64,000 nt of DNA from Xenorhabdus ishibashii (lineage in GTDB: Bacteria; Pseudomonadota; Gammaproteobacteria; Enterobacterales; Enterobacteriaceae): contig NZ_NJAK01000001.1 of the NCBI RefSeq assembly GCF_002632755.1, forward strand, positions 3,100,001 through 3,164,000, written 5' to 3'. Below, piece after piece: positions 10,968 to 21,500 of this stretch. Each line of letters begins with the position of its first letter. The first letter of the stretch is position 1. Made by a program: the position numbers and the translations under genes. The notes under the pieces were generated by a model, which was not told the DNA's origin, did not search any database, and saw only the letters and a list, made by a program, of their open reading frames with translations.

Positions 10968-11984
10968 TTGATTAAAAGCACAGAAAATTCAGGCAGAAAT
11001 TGGTATCCGTGGCTTAATCATGCATACCGTCAGTTAGTTGAACTCCATCAACAAGGGCGTGGGCATCATGCTATTTTGTTTCATGCTCATGCGGGAATGG
11101 GGGCTGATGCACTATTGTATGGTTTGAGTCGCTGGCTAATGTGTCAGAATAAGCAGGGCATTAAAAGCTGTGGCAAATGTCACGGCTGTCATTTGATGTT
11201 AGCGGAAACGCATTCTGACTGGCATGTTCTTGCTCCTGAGAAGGGAAAAAATGTCATTGGGATTGATGCAGTACGTCAGCTCAGTGAGAAGCTCTATGAA
11301 TATTCTCAGCAAGGGGGAGCTAAAATTGCCTGGATCACATCCGCAGAGTCCCTGACGGATGCTGCTTCTAACGCTCTATTGAAAACGTTGGAAGAGCCGC
11401 CGAAAAACACATACTTTTTGTTGCAATGTCAAAGCCCTATAAACTTGCTGGCAACATTACGCAGCCGCTGTTTTTACTATTTTATTCCGGCTCCTGAACC
11501 CTCGCAGGGGCTTTATTGGCTACAAAAGCAACTTCCAGCGATATCCCCTTTGGATGCACAAACAGCATTAAGACTTTCTCAAGGAGCACCATTGGCAGCG
11601 GAGCAACTACTCCAGACTGAAAAATGGCAGCAGAGGAATTCGCTTTGCCAAGCGATTGAACAGGCATTGCATAAATGTGATACCCTGTCACTTTTACCAT
11701 TGCTAAATCGTGATGATGTGCAGCAATCTTTGCATTGGTTGATCAGCCTATTATCCGATGCAGTGAAATGGCGACAGCAGGCGCCGAATTACTGTATTAA
11801 CCAAGATCAGCAGGCTTTGATTCATTATCTGGCTTCTGGTCAAAATGTAGAGACATTATTAAATACAGTTGATGATTGGGTACGTTGTCGCCATCAATTA
11901 TTATCTGTGATGGGAGTTAATCGGGAATTGTTGCTAACGGAACAATTACTCAATTGGGAAAGGCAATTTTGCCCTGCACAGTAA
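10968..11984 (+). CDS. holB: DNA polymerase III subunit delta'
   Basis: Delta' is the stator of the clamp loader. The zinc-module cysteines are visible (CGKCHGC near residues 65-71), as are LLKTLEEPP and the SRC motif LRSRCFYY. The Walker A region is degenerate (HAHAGMGAD), as usual for delta'. No ATG occurs at the expected place. TTG at 10968, six bases after the tmk stop and behind AAAGAA, is the best in-frame start and adds about ten residues before WYPWL. Confidence 0.92.
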   Translation: MIKSTENSGRNWYPWLNHAYRQLVELHQQGRGHHAILFHAHAGMGADALLYGLSRWLMCQNKQGIKSCGKCHGCHLMLAETHSDWHVLAPEKGKNVIGIDAVRQLSEKLYEYSQQGGAKIAWITSAESLTDAASNALLKTLEEPPKNTYFLLQCQSPINLLATLRSRCFYYFIPAPEPSQGLYWLQKQLPAISPLDAQTALRLSQGAPLAAEQLLQTEKWQQRNSLCQAIEQALHKCDTLSLLPLLNRDDVQQSLHWLISLLSDAVKWRQQAPNYCINQDQQALIHYLASGQNVETLLNTVDDWVRCRHQLLSVMGVNRELLLTEQLLNWERQFCPAQ

Positions 11985-12006
11985 CTTAGTTAGATACGAG
12001 TATATT

Positions 12007-12792
12007 ATGTTTTTAGTTGATTCGCATTGTCATCTCGATTGCCTTGATTATGAAACGCTGCACCAAAGTGTAGATGATGTTGTGGCGAAAGCGGCCGAGC
12101 GGGATGTGAAATATATGCTGGCGGTGGCAACAACGTTGCCTGGTTTCCGGCAAATGAAAGAATTAATTGGTCAACGGGAAAACGTAGCGTATTCCTGTGG
12201 CATCCATCCATTGAATTTGGATGAAGGTTACGATTTCGAAGAGCTTGCCCGACTGGCTACGGATGAAAAAGTTGTCGCAATGGGGGAAACTGGCCTGGAT
12301 TATTATTATCAGCAAGAAAATGCTGAACTCCAGAGAACTTCATTCCGTGAACATATTCGTATTGGCCGTGAATTAAATAAGCCAGTGATTGTGCATACCC
12401 GTGAAGCAAAAGACGATACATTGATGGTTTTGCGGGAAGAAAGAGTACAAGATTGTGGTGGCGTGCTGCACTGTTTCACGGAGGATAAAGAAACGGCAAG
12501 GGCTTTGCTGGATTTGGGTTTTTATATCTCTTTTTCTGGTATTGTTACCTTCCGTAATGCCGAGCAAATCCGTGAGGCGGCAAGATTTGTGCCACTCGAT
12601 CGCATTCTGGTAGAAACTGATTCACCTTATCTGGCACCGGTTCCCCATCGAGGCAAACAAAACCAGCCAGCTTTTGTACGTGATGTTGCTGAATACATGG
12701 CAGTATTGAAAGGTGTCAGTATTGAAGAATTGGCGGCGGTGACGACCAGAAATTTTTGTGAACTGTTTCATATCAGTATTAAAGAAAACTAA
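12007..12792 (+). CDS. ycfH: TatD-family metal-dependent hydrolase YcfH
   Basis: This is a TIM-barrel amidohydrolase-type deoxyribonuclease. Metal-binding motifs are DSHCHLD at residues 5-11, GETGLDYYY, PVIVHTREA, the LHCFTE histidine and ETDSPYLAPVPHRGK near 205. It is 261 residues, near E. coli YcfH. The cellular substrate of YcfH itself is not settled. In E. coli ptsG follows; here hinT does. Confidence 0.92.
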   Translation: MFLVDSHCHLDCLDYETLHQSVDDVVAKAAERDVKYMLAVATTLPGFRQMKELIGQRENVAYSCGIHPLNLDEGYDFEELARLATDEKVVAMGETGLDYYYQQENAELQRTSFREHIRIGRELNKPVIVHTREAKDDTLMVLREERVQDCGGVLHCFTEDKETARALLDLGFYISFSGIVTFRNAEQIREAARFVPLDRILVETDSPYLAPVPHRGKQNQPAFVRDVAEYMAVLKGVSIEELAAVTTRNFCELFHISIKEN

Positions 12793-12845
12793 GTTAGTCA
12801 TGTCACACGGTGTTTTTAGGCCTCACAACAAACAGGAGAAGTAAA

Positions 12846-13196
12846 ATGGCAGAAGAAACTATTTTTAGTAAAATCATCCGTCGAGAAATTCCTTCTGATA
12901 TTATTTATCAGGACGATTTGGTGACTGCATTCCGTGATATTTCCCCTCAGGCGCCAACCCACGTTTTGATCATACCTAATGTACTGATCCCAACGATTAA
13001 TGATGTTACTGCTGATCATGAGCTTACGTTGGGACGTCTGTTTACCGTCGCTGCAAAAATAGCAAAAGAGGAAGGCATTGCAGAAGATGGCTATCGCTTG
13101 ATCATGAACTGTAATCGCCATTCTGGGCAGGAAGTTTTCCATATCCACATGCATTTAGTGGGTGGTCGTCCATTGGGACCGCTATTAGCAAAATAA
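12846..13196 (+). CDS. hinT: HIT-family purine nucleoside phosphoramidase HinT
   Basis: HinT hydrolyses AMP-lysine and related phosphoramidates. The histidine triad HIHMHLVGG lies near the C terminus, and the start [19 protein letters not shown] is typical. The frame extends to 12810, but ATG at 12846 is preceded by CAGGAGAAG and matches the family, giving 116 residues. Confidence 0.95.
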   Translation: MAEETIFSKIIRREIPSDIIYQDDLVTAFRDISPQAPTHVLIIPNVLIPTINDVTADHELTLGRLFTVAAKIAKEEGIAEDGYRLIMNCNRHSGQEVFHIHMHLVGGRPLGPLLAK

Positions 13197-13246
13197 CTTA
13201 ATTGATAAATATCGGTATAAAGTAGTGATGTAACTGGAGTAGATTA

Positions 13247-13816
13247 ATGAAAAGAATTCTCTTTGTTATGCTATCAGCAATGTTGCTGGCGAGTTGTGTT
13301 GCCCCAGAAACACAGCAGCCTGCTCCTGTTACACCGGTGGAGCCAAAGAAAAAACCGGAGCCGTCGGTAGGGCCATCAGAAAAAGTGCCCCAGCCGCCTA
13401 AAATTCAATCTATTAATTGGGATAGTGTTGTTCAGCCGTTAGTTGATCAGATGATGAATGCTAATGGTGTGGAAACGGGAAAATTACTGCTTGTTGATTC
13501 TGTCAAAAACAACACTAATGGTTCATTGCGAACCCTGAAAGCTACTGATGTGCTCACAAATGTAATCAGTACTAAACAAGTTTTTCAGGTTGTACCGAAA
13601 TCCCAAATCCATTTAGCCAGACAGGCGCTGGGGTTATCATCGGAAGATAGCCTGGGGTTGCGCAGTAAGTCTATTGGATTAGCACGTTATTTAAACGCCG
13701 ATTATGTTCTCTATTCTGTTGTCTCCAATAATCAGGGTCAGCGTGCGCTGGAGATGCAGTTAATGCTGGTTAAAACTGGCGAAATACTTTGGTCAGGTCG
13801 TGGTGACGTTAACTAA
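13247..13816 (+). CDS. lpoB: penicillin-binding protein activator LpoB
   Basis: LpoB is an outer-membrane lipoprotein that reaches through the periplasm to activate PBP1b. A signal peptide ends in the lipobox LLASC (Cys17), a proline-rich disordered linker follows (residues 20-50), then the globular domain (INWDSVVQPLVDQM to the C terminus). At 189 residues it is slightly shorter than E. coli LpoB. The upstream ycfL of E. coli is absent. thiK overlaps its 3' end. Confidence 0.93.
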   Translation: MKRILFVMLSAMLLASCVAPETQQPAPVTPVEPKKKPEPSVGPSEKVPQPPKIQSINWDSVVQPLVDQMMNANGVETGKLLLVDSVKNNTNGSLRTLKATDVLTNVISTKQVFQVVPKSQIHLARQALGLSSEDSLGLRSKSIGLARYLNADYVLYSVVSNNQGQRALEMQLMLVKTGEILWSGRGDVN

Positions 13817-14687
13817 CGGTAATGTTTTAACTAACGACGATGCCTTGCTCAGGGTACTGAATCAGTTATGGCCTGATATTTCCGCAGACTCTTGGGAAAT
13901 TAGGCCATTAACGGGTTTGACACAGGGAAGTTACTATATTGCCAATACAAATGAAGTGCGTGAGATGGTTGGACGCGTACAAACACCACAGAGTGAAATG
14001 CTCGGCGTCGATCGTCAACGAGAAAATCAGATTTTGCGGCGATTATCTTCCACTGGTATCGCGCCTAAAGTAGTGGCTATGCACGGAACCTGGCTGTTAC
14101 TTGAGTGGTTCACTGGGACAAAAATAAAACCTGGCACATTGAGTCAGCCAGCTTTACAGCAATCATTGGCTCAAACACTTGCTATTCTTCATAGCCACTC
14201 TCCACTGGGCTATCCCCTTCAATTAAAAAAACAAATTGCATTCCAGTGGCAGCAAATTGACAGAAGACGCTTATCTCCTCGCTGGTTACGCCTGCACAAA
14301 TTTTTTATGGCAACCCGATTACCCACCGCATTAAAGATGGCTCCGGCTCATATGGATGTTCACCCCGATAATCTATTAATGACTGAAGAGGGGTTAAAAT
14401 TGATTGATTGGGAGTATGCTGCGGATGTCGATATTGGCTTTTCATTGGCTGTGCTATTCAAAGGAAATCAATGGGATGAGGTGCAGCAAAAATTTTTTTT
14501 AGATTATTATTGTACCCAGGCATCAGGATATTCAGATATCCAATTATTGCAGCAACAAATTAAGCGATGGAAGCCGTGGGTTATTTATATGATGTTAATG
14601 TGGTATGAAGTGCGCTGGCAGCAGACGAGAGAACAACAATTTTTATCGCTGGCGCATCCCTTACGTCAGGCTTTTAAATTGTCGTAA
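13800..14687 (+). CDS. thiK: thiamine kinase ThiK
   Basis: ThiK phosphorylates thiamine to thiamine phosphate in salvage. The phosphotransferase-fold motifs are present: the Brenner-like HMDVHPDNLLM near residue 184 and the DFG-equivalent LIDWEYAAD near 200. Several starts are possible; GTG at 13800 overlaps lpoB by 17 bp. The N terminus is longer and more divergent than in E. coli, so the exact start is uncertain. Confidence 0.88.
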   Translation: MVTLTNGNVLTNDDALLRVLNQLWPDISADSWEIRPLTGLTQGSYYIANTNEVREMVGRVQTPQSEMLGVDRQRENQILRRLSSTGIAPKVVAMHGTWLLLEWFTGTKIKPGTLSQPALQQSLAQTLAILHSHSPLGYPLQLKKQIAFQWQQIDRRRLSPRWLRLHKFFMATRLPTALKMAPAHMDVHPDNLLMTEEGLKLIDWEYAADVDIGFSLAVLFKGNQWDEVQQKFFLDYYCTQASGYSDIQLLQQQIKRWKPWVIYMMLMWYEVRWQQTREQQFLSLAHPLRQAFKLS

Positions 14688-14726
14688 TGAATCTAATAAC
14701 CAATATAAAGAGAAGTGAGGAATGCT

Positions 14727-15737
14727 ATGGGGCCAGTAATGTTAGATGTTGTTGGCTATGAATTGGATAACGAAGAGCGCGAAATTCTACAGCACCCATT
14801 AGTGGGTGGTTTAATTTTATTTACCCGCAACTTCCACGATACAGAGCAATTACGTGAACTGGTTCGCCAAATTCGCGTAGCTTCCCGCCACCGTCTGGTG
14901 GTGGCCGTTGATCAGGAAGGTGGACGTGTTCAGCGTTTTCATGAGGGATTTACGCGTTTACCTGCGGCACAATCTTTTGCTTGTGTACATGACATGCTTA
15001 TGGGGGCACATCTGGCCAAAGAGTCTGGCTGGTTAATGGCATCAGAAATGATCGCAATGGATATTGATATCAGCTTTGCGCCAGTATTGGATTTGGGACA
15101 TAAATGTACAGCAATTGGTGAACGTTCATTCCACGAAGAGCTTGAGCCTGCGATGGTAATGGCAGAAAAATTTATCCAAGGAATGCATTCTGCGGGTATG
15201 AAATCGACAGGGAAACATTTTCCAGGACATGGCGCCGTGACGGCAGATTCTCATAAAGAAACACCAAGGGATAACCGTCCCATGGATGCCATTAGTTGTC
15301 ATGATATGGTGATTTTCCGCGATTTTATCCAACGTAATCTGCTGGATGCAATTATGCCCGCTCACGTTATTTATCCTCAGATAGATCATCGCCCTGCAAG
15401 TGGTTCACCCTATTGGTTGAAATCCATACTCCGCGAGCAATTAGGATTTAAAGGCGTTATTTTTTCCGATGATTTGTCGATGGAAGGCGCAGCAGTGATG
15501 GGCAGTTATGCTGAACGAGCTAAAGCATCATTAGATGCCGGTTGTGACATGATTTTAGTGTGCAACAATCGAGAAGGCGCACTCAGTGTGCTGGATAACC
15601 TCCCGATAATTGAATCACCTAAAGTTAAGCAGTTATATCATCAAGGTAAACAACTTAGTTTGGAAGAATTACAGAAATCTGAACGTTGGCAAAAGTCTAA
15701 CCAGGCGTTACAGGGTTTGTGTGAACAATTTTTGTGA
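14727..15737 (+). CDS. nagZ: beta-N-acetylhexosaminidase NagZ
   Basis: NagZ removes GlcNAc from anhydro-muropeptides in cell-wall recycling. Family 3 glycosidase motifs include [13 protein letters not shown], the [14 protein letters not shown] loop with the acid/base histidine, and the nucleophile aspartate in [12 protein letters not shown] at 14727 (MGPVMLDV) matches E. coli and follows GTGAGG; a GTG four codons upstream is part of that site. The length is 336 residues. ycfP, next in E. coli, is missing. Confidence 0.95.
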   Translation: MGPVMLDVVGYELDNEEREILQHPLVGGLILFTRNFHDTEQLRELVRQIRVASRHRLVVAVDQEGGRVQRFHEGFTRLPAAQSFACVHDMLMGAHLAKESGWLMASEMIAMDIDISFAPVLDLGHKCTAIGERSFHEELEPAMVMAEKFIQGMHSAGMKSTGKHFPGHGAVTADSHKETPRDNRPMDAISCHDMVIFRDFIQRNLLDAIMPAHVIYPQIDHRPASGSPYWLKSILREQLGFKGVIFSDDLSMEGAAVMGSYAERAKASLDAGCDMILVCNNREGALSVLDNLPIIESPKVKQLYHQGKQLSLEELQKSERWQKSNQALQGLCEQFL

Positions 15738-15939
15738 TTGATGTCTAATTAATCAAAAGAATTTGGTTGTGATTATTTTTGGTATGACCAACTTACCTGC
15801 CATGTTATTCTGGAGATATTTTCAATATGAAATTTGTTTAGCTTGAAGTTATCTAAGGACGTTAATCAAGGTTTTTTTACTTAAATAAACGAACTTAGCG
15901 CCTTACATAACATTATGTTGTATTTTCAGTGGGGTATTC

Positions 15940-17244
15940 ATGACAACGCCAAAGACAAGAATTGTCATCATTGGTGGGGGCGCTGGTGGTTTAGAGCTGG
16001 CAACGCGTTTGGGACACAAATTAGGGCGTAAGAAAAAAGCCGAAATTACTTTGGTAGATCGCAATAATAGCCATTTATGGAAACCACTATTGCATGAAGT
16101 GGCAACAGGGTCTCTTGATGATGGTGTTGATGCATTGAGTTATTTGGCTCATGCAAGTAACCATTATTTCAATTTCCAACTAGGTACACTCACAACTATC
16201 AATCGTGAAGGGAAGACAATTACTCTGGCAGGGATAAGTGATGAAGCTGGTGATTTGTTGGTACCAGAGCGTGAACTAGCTTACGATATTCTTGTCATGG
16301 CATTAGGCAGCCAATCTAACGATTTTGGTACGGCTGGTGTGAAGGAAAATTGTATTTTCCTTGATAACCCACAACAGGCACATCGTTTCCACAATGAAAT
16401 GCTGAACCTGTTCTTAAAATATTCAGCAAATCACTGTGCAGAAGAAAAAGTAAATATCGCGATTGTTGGTGGTGGTGCGACTGGCGTAGAGCTTTCTGCG
16501 GAACTCTACAATGCGGTTAAGCAACTTAACAGCTATGGTTTTGAAAGCCTGAATTCAGAAGCCCTTAACGTGACTTTGGTTGAGGCGGGGGAGCGTATCC
16601 TGCCTGCATTGCCGACTCGCATATCCAGTGCAGCCCATCAAGAGTTGACTAAGCTGGGTGTTAAGGTATTAACCAAAACAATGGTAACCAGCGCTGATGA
16701 GCATGGTTTGAATACAAAAGAGGGTGAGCAGATCAAAGCTTCCTTGATGGTTTGGGCTGCGGGAATTAAAGCGCCTGACTTTATGAAGGACATTGGTGGA
16801 TTGGAGACAAACCGCGTCAACCAGTTGGTTGTGAAGCCGACTTTGCAAACGACATTGGATGATCGTATTTTTGCCATTGGGGATTGTGCATCATGTCCGA
16901 AAAAAGAGGGCGGTTTTGTTCCTCCTCGCGCCCAGTCTGCTCATCAGATGGCAAGTCGTTGCTATGACAATATCTTGGCATTGTTGAATGATAAACCATT
17001 GAAAGAGTATGTTTACAAAGATCATGGTTCATTGGTTTCATTATCCAAGTTCAGTACTGTTGGTAGTCTGATGGGGAACTTGATGCGTGGTTCAATGATG
17101 GTTGAAGGCCGTATTGCTCGTATAGTTTATATCTCTTTGTATCGTATGCATCAGGTAGCTCTGCATGGATATATTAAAACAGGTTTGATGATGTTGGTTG
17201 GCGGGATTAACCGCGTTATTCGTCCACGCCTGAAGTTACATTAA
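15940..17244 (+). CDS. ndh: NADH:quinone oxidoreductase II
   Basis: Ndh is the single-subunit, non-proton-pumping NADH dehydrogenase. It has the FAD motif [10 protein letters not shown] near residue 12, the NADH motif [13 protein letters not shown] near 178, and the C-terminal FAD motif FAIGDCA. At 434 residues it is full length. A 202-bp AT-rich upstream gap holds its promoter; I see no clear FNR site. Confidence 0.96.
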   Translation: MTTPKTRIVIIGGGAGGLELATRLGHKLGRKKKAEITLVDRNNSHLWKPLLHEVATGSLDDGVDALSYLAHASNHYFNFQLGTLTTINREGKTITLAGISDEAGDLLVPERELAYDILVMALGSQSNDFGTAGVKENCIFLDNPQQAHRFHNEMLNLFLKYSANHCAEEKVNIAIVGGGATGVELSAELYNAVKQLNSYGFESLNSEALNVTLVEAGERILPALPTRISSAAHQELTKLGVKVLTKTMVTSADEHGLNTKEGEQIKASLMVWAAGIKAPDFMKDIGGLETNRVNQLVVKPTLQTTLDDRIFAIGDCASCPKKEGGFVPPRAQSAHQMASRCYDNILALLNDKPLKEYVYKDHGSLVSLSKFSTVGSLMGNLMRGSMMVEGRIARIVYISLYRMHQVALHGYIKTGLMMLVGGINRVIRPRLKLH

Positions 17245-17255
17245 TTAGTCAAAAA

Positions 17256-17293
17256 ATGGCTCATCTTGAAGTAATTTATTAAGATGAGTCATT
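17256..17293 (+). terminator. probable terminator after ndh
   Basis: An inverted repeat, ATGGCTCATCTT at about 17256-17267 with AAGATGAGTCAT at 17281-17292, pairs over 12 bp with one G-T. The T-run after it is weak (TTACTTATTT). Confidence 0.55.
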
Positions 17294-17975
17294 TACTTAT
17301 TTATATTATTTATTATTATACATATCATAATTATTCTTCCCTAAATTCATCTTGATTGTTTAATATAATGAATAAAACTGTATTTTAACCAAAATTCTGG
17401 TTTCATTTTAATTAATCCATTATTGTTATATGTAATAACCTTTTAAAATAATAGTCTGTAATTATAATGATATGTTATACAAGATACGTTTAATTGACTT
17501 AGTGATGCATGCCATACCTAATGGATTATAAAATAATTTATCAGGAAATTTAATTAATCGTCATAATAAAGCCTGTTTTAGGTAGGTTATCCTGGTATCA
17601 TAAATTTGTTCAGTCTGTAGGATTATGACGTCAGGAGATATATTTTTTATTTTTTGTGTTGTATGTGATTTTTATATGGTAGTTTTTGTTTTGAAAAATC
17701 TTCATGTGATATGAATAGAGTGAATATTACATAAATATTCATGTACTAACTCTTAATGAAATAGGTATAGAGGTTGTTTTTTTCGTAAAGTCAATGCTGA
17801 AATTATTCACAAGAATAGATGACTACATGGATAAGCACTTAATGATTTTGCTGATTTAATGGAATGGGATTTTTCTCAATAATGAACTTAGCGCACTTTT
17901 AGCTTACTTAAAATAGTTGCGAAATATTCTTTCAATAAAATTGTGTGGAAAACTATTAATATATCAAGGTGCTAT
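17294..17975. other. AT-rich intergenic region without a recognised gene
   Basis: About 680 bp between ndh and the umoD-like gene. In E. coli ycfJ follows ndh here. I see no ORF with coding character on either strand. A TGACGTCA palindrome lies near 17627 and a GAATATT/AATATTC repeat near 17722-17742. It probably holds the promoter of the next gene. Confidence 0.5.
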
Positions 17976-18458
17976 GTGGTTAAGCTAACGATAAAACAGT
18001 ATATAATTAGTTCTATAATAATTATTATCACTATTGCCATCATGGGTACATCCGCAACGTTTTATTTTGAATCCCCGCCTCCCAGCGTTGCGCATGTATT
18101 ATCTGCGGAACCTATCAGATCAACAGTTGTTTTTCGACAATCTTATTGCCATATTGCAGCATTTCCCATTCCTGATACAGTAAAAGATATTACGCATAAG
18201 CATTTGATTAAATATGAATATCGTATTTTGACTATTATTAACCACTTGAAAATTCATAGGGAATATCCAGCTTTAATCCATTCGGTATTAAAAAACTGCA
18301 TAGAGTTTCGTTTTAAAAAACCACGTGTCGTTGCCTATGACGTTAATTATGTCATTGGTGAGCAACCAGGAAAAGTCAGGATAGCGTACAAACCTGATGA
18401 CACTATCCCTTTAAATGAGAAAGGACAATTGATCCTAAAATCATATTCACAACAATAA
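17976..18458 (+). CDS. umoD: UmoD/YcfJ-family membrane-anchored protein
   Basis: The C-terminal third (YDVNYVIGEQPGKVRIA, then IPLNEKGQLIL) matches the end of E. coli YcfJ, and SAEPIRSTV near residue 45 matches its N-terminal part. YcfJ is the homologue of Proteus UmoD, a regulator of the flagellar master operon flhDC. One membrane helix spans residues 8-24. The glycine-zipper core of YcfJ is absent, replaced by a helical basic stretch (about residues 65-110). GTG at 17976 follows CAAGGTG; an upstream GTG at 17943 lacks a site. The position between ndh and mfd supports orthology. The function is inferred. Confidence 0.72.
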   Translation: MVKLTIKQYIISSIIIIITIAIMGTSATFYFESPPPSVAHVLSAEPIRSTVVFRQSYCHIAAFPIPDTVKDITHKHLIKYEYRILTIINHLKIHREYPALIHSVLKNCIEFRFKKPRVVAYDVNYVIGEQPGKVRIAYKPDDTIPLNEKGQLILKSYSQQ

Positions 18459-18489
18459 GTTTCTCTAACTATTTAGTAGAGGGTTGAAG

Positions 18490-18562
18490 GTGATTGCACT
18501 GTTTCGTTTGTCGTTTGTATAAAGTTGTATATTGACGAACTGGGCAAAACAGAGCAATCACG
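18490..18562. terminator. convergent terminator between umoD and mfd
   Basis: GTGATTGC..CTGTTT near 18490-18503 pairs with AAACAG..GCAATCAC near 18546-18561, separated by about 40 bases. A TTTTTT run follows on the plus strand. It lies between two convergent genes. Confidence 0.5.
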
Positions 18563-18593
18563 GTATTGCTTTTTTATCACTTAAGTGACTCGG

Positions 18594-21500
18594 TTAGGCA
18601 TCACTCTTGTGCAGATCGAAATTTTCTAATAATTGCTGGATAAACGATAAACGAGTAGCCCGCTCAGTTAATTCAGTAATAAATTTCAATTTATAGGAGC
18701 CATCCAATCGGTAAACATTGGGCTGCGTTTGCAACAGACCAATGAGATAATTTGGTTCAACTTTATTACGACTACCAAATTCAATGAAACCACCTTTTTC
18801 ATGTGCTTCAATGCGTTTGATACCGAGTTGTTGGGCGATCAGGCGAATAGAAGCAGATTGTAGCAGTTGGCGTCCGGAATCAGGTAGAATACCAAATCGG
18901 TCAATAAGTTCGACTTTCAATTCATCCAATTCGAGATTATTCCGTGCGCTGGCAATGCGTTTATAGAAAGATAAGCGTATGTTGACATCTGGGATATAGT
19001 CATCAGGTAATAGCACAGGCATACGCAATTCTATCTCAGTCTGGTTGTTGGTGAGATCTTCAAGCGAAGGCTCCCGCCCATTTTTAAGGGCATCAACGGC
19101 GCTTTCCAATAATTCCATATAGAGAGTAAAACCGATGCTGGTCATCTGCCCACTTTGATCTTCACCCAATAATTCGCCAGCTCCCCTAATTTCCAAATCG
19201 TGGGTAGCTAATGCAAAACCAGCACCCAAATCTTCGAGAGATGCAATAGCCTCAAGCCGTTTTTGCGCATCACTGGTCATGGCTTTTGGATGGGGTGTCA
19301 ACAGATAAGCATAGGCTTGATGATGGGAGCGCCCGACACGCCCACGTAATTGGTGTAATTGGGCTAAACCAAAATGATCGGCACGTTCGATGATGATGGT
19401 ATTGGCATTGGGAATATCGATACCCGTTTCGATAATAGTGGTACACACCAAAACATTAAAACGTTGGCGATGGAAATCCGTCATCACGCGTTCCAAATCA
19501 CGTTCACGCATTTGCCCATGCCCCACAACAATTCTGGCTTCGGGAACCAACTCTTCCAGTCGGGCTTTTGCTTTTTCAATGTTCTCAACATCGTTATATA
19601 GATAGTAAACCTGCCCGCCGCGCAAAATCTCACGCAGGATAGATTCACGCACCACGAGGCTATCATATTCGCGTACAAACGTTTTCACGGCCAGACGACG
19701 GGCAGGGGGCGTGGCGATAATGGAGAGATCGCGTATGCCACTCATGGCCATATTGAGTGTGCGAGGGATCGGGGTTGCGGTCAGAGTCAGAACATCAACA
19801 TCTGCCCGAATGGCTTTGATACGCTCTTTATGGCGCACCCCGAAGCGATGCTCCTCATCAACGATCAACAAACCGAGATCTTTCCAGCGCACATCACTTT
19901 GCAGGAGTTTATGAGTACCAATAATGATATCCACTTTGCCTTCTGCTGCCATTTCAATGACTTTTTGTTGTTCTTTGGCACTACGAAAGCGTGACATAAC
20001 TTCAATGTGCACAGGCCAGTTTGCAAAGCGGTCGCGGAAATTATCATAATGTTGCTGTGCTAATAAGGTAGTTGGCACAAGGACTGCAACTTGCTTAGTG
20101 TTGAGGACGGACAGGAATGCGGCACGCATAGCGACTTCTGTTTTCCCAAACCCGACATCGCCACATACCAGCCTGTCCATAGCAATAGGTTTACACATAT
20201 CATCAAGTACAGCATTGATAGTCTGTTCTTGATCAGGCGTTGTATCGAATGGAAAATTTTGGCAGAACAGTTGGTATTGTTCGCGATCGTTCGTGAAAGC
20301 AAAGCCTGGCTTAACAGCACGTTGTGCGTAAACGTCTAATAATTCAGCAGCAACATCACGCACCTTTTCAGCCGCTTTCTGGCGTGCTTTGTTCCATGCC
20401 TCGCCTCCCAATTTATGCAAAGGTGCGCTCTCCTCAGCACCACCCGCATAGCGGCTGATAAGATGAAGAGAAGAAACAGGCACATACAATTTGTCTTCAC
20501 CGGCGTAAGTCAGGATCAGGTATTCTGCCTTAATACCACCCGCTTCTAACGTTATTAGCCCCTGATAACGCCCAACGCCATGTTCAAGGTGAACAACCGG
20601 TTGCCCATGCCGTAATTCAGCCAGATTACGGATCAATGTCTCGGTATTGATAGTGCGCCGATTATCTTGACGACGACGGCTGACACGTTCGCCAAGCATG
20701 TCACTTTCACAAATCAGAGCGAGATCGTTGTCTGCATCAACAAAGCCATGCTCTGCGGCTCCAACCATCAAATAATGGCCAGAATGATTGGCATCAGCTA
20801 GCTGGTTTATGTTTTTCGGTTTAACTTTGATGCGGGATAATAACTCTTGTATCGATTCGCGGCGCCCTTCACTTTCCACTGAAAACACTATCTTGCCGCT
20901 GAATTGCTCTATGAAACGGCATAATTTATCCAATGGTTCTTTTTGCTGTGCAGAGACCGATAAATCAGGCAGAGGATGATAAGCTAAATTGGTATTCCTT
21001 GCTTTTTGGGGAAGGGATCCATGATCAACTTCAATACGAGGCCAATTTTTCAATTCTGAGAAGAGGTTATTAACAGGCAACCAGAGCTGTTCAGGCGCGA
21101 GTAACGGGCGCATGGGGTCAACTTTGCGGCTTTCAAAGCGTAGTTTCGTATCTTGCCAGAAACGCTCCGCTGCATTGACCAAATTCTGGGTAATCAACAA
21201 GGTATTTTCAGGCAGATATTCAAAAATGGCAGACAAGGGCTGTGCAAAGAACAACGGTTGCCAATATTCAATACCAGCCGGCAGCATTTTTTTGCTGACT
21301 TGCTGATAAATATGTTCAGCATCACGACGGACTTCGAACTGTTCGCGCCATTGGCTGCGAAACAGCTCAATGGCTTCTTGGTCGGTTGGGAATTCATGAG
21401 CTGGCAATAAATTAATTTTTTCTACTTCGATCAACGTTCGTTGGGTATCTACATCAAAAGTGCGTAGACTGTCTATCTCATCATCAAAAAAATCAATGCG

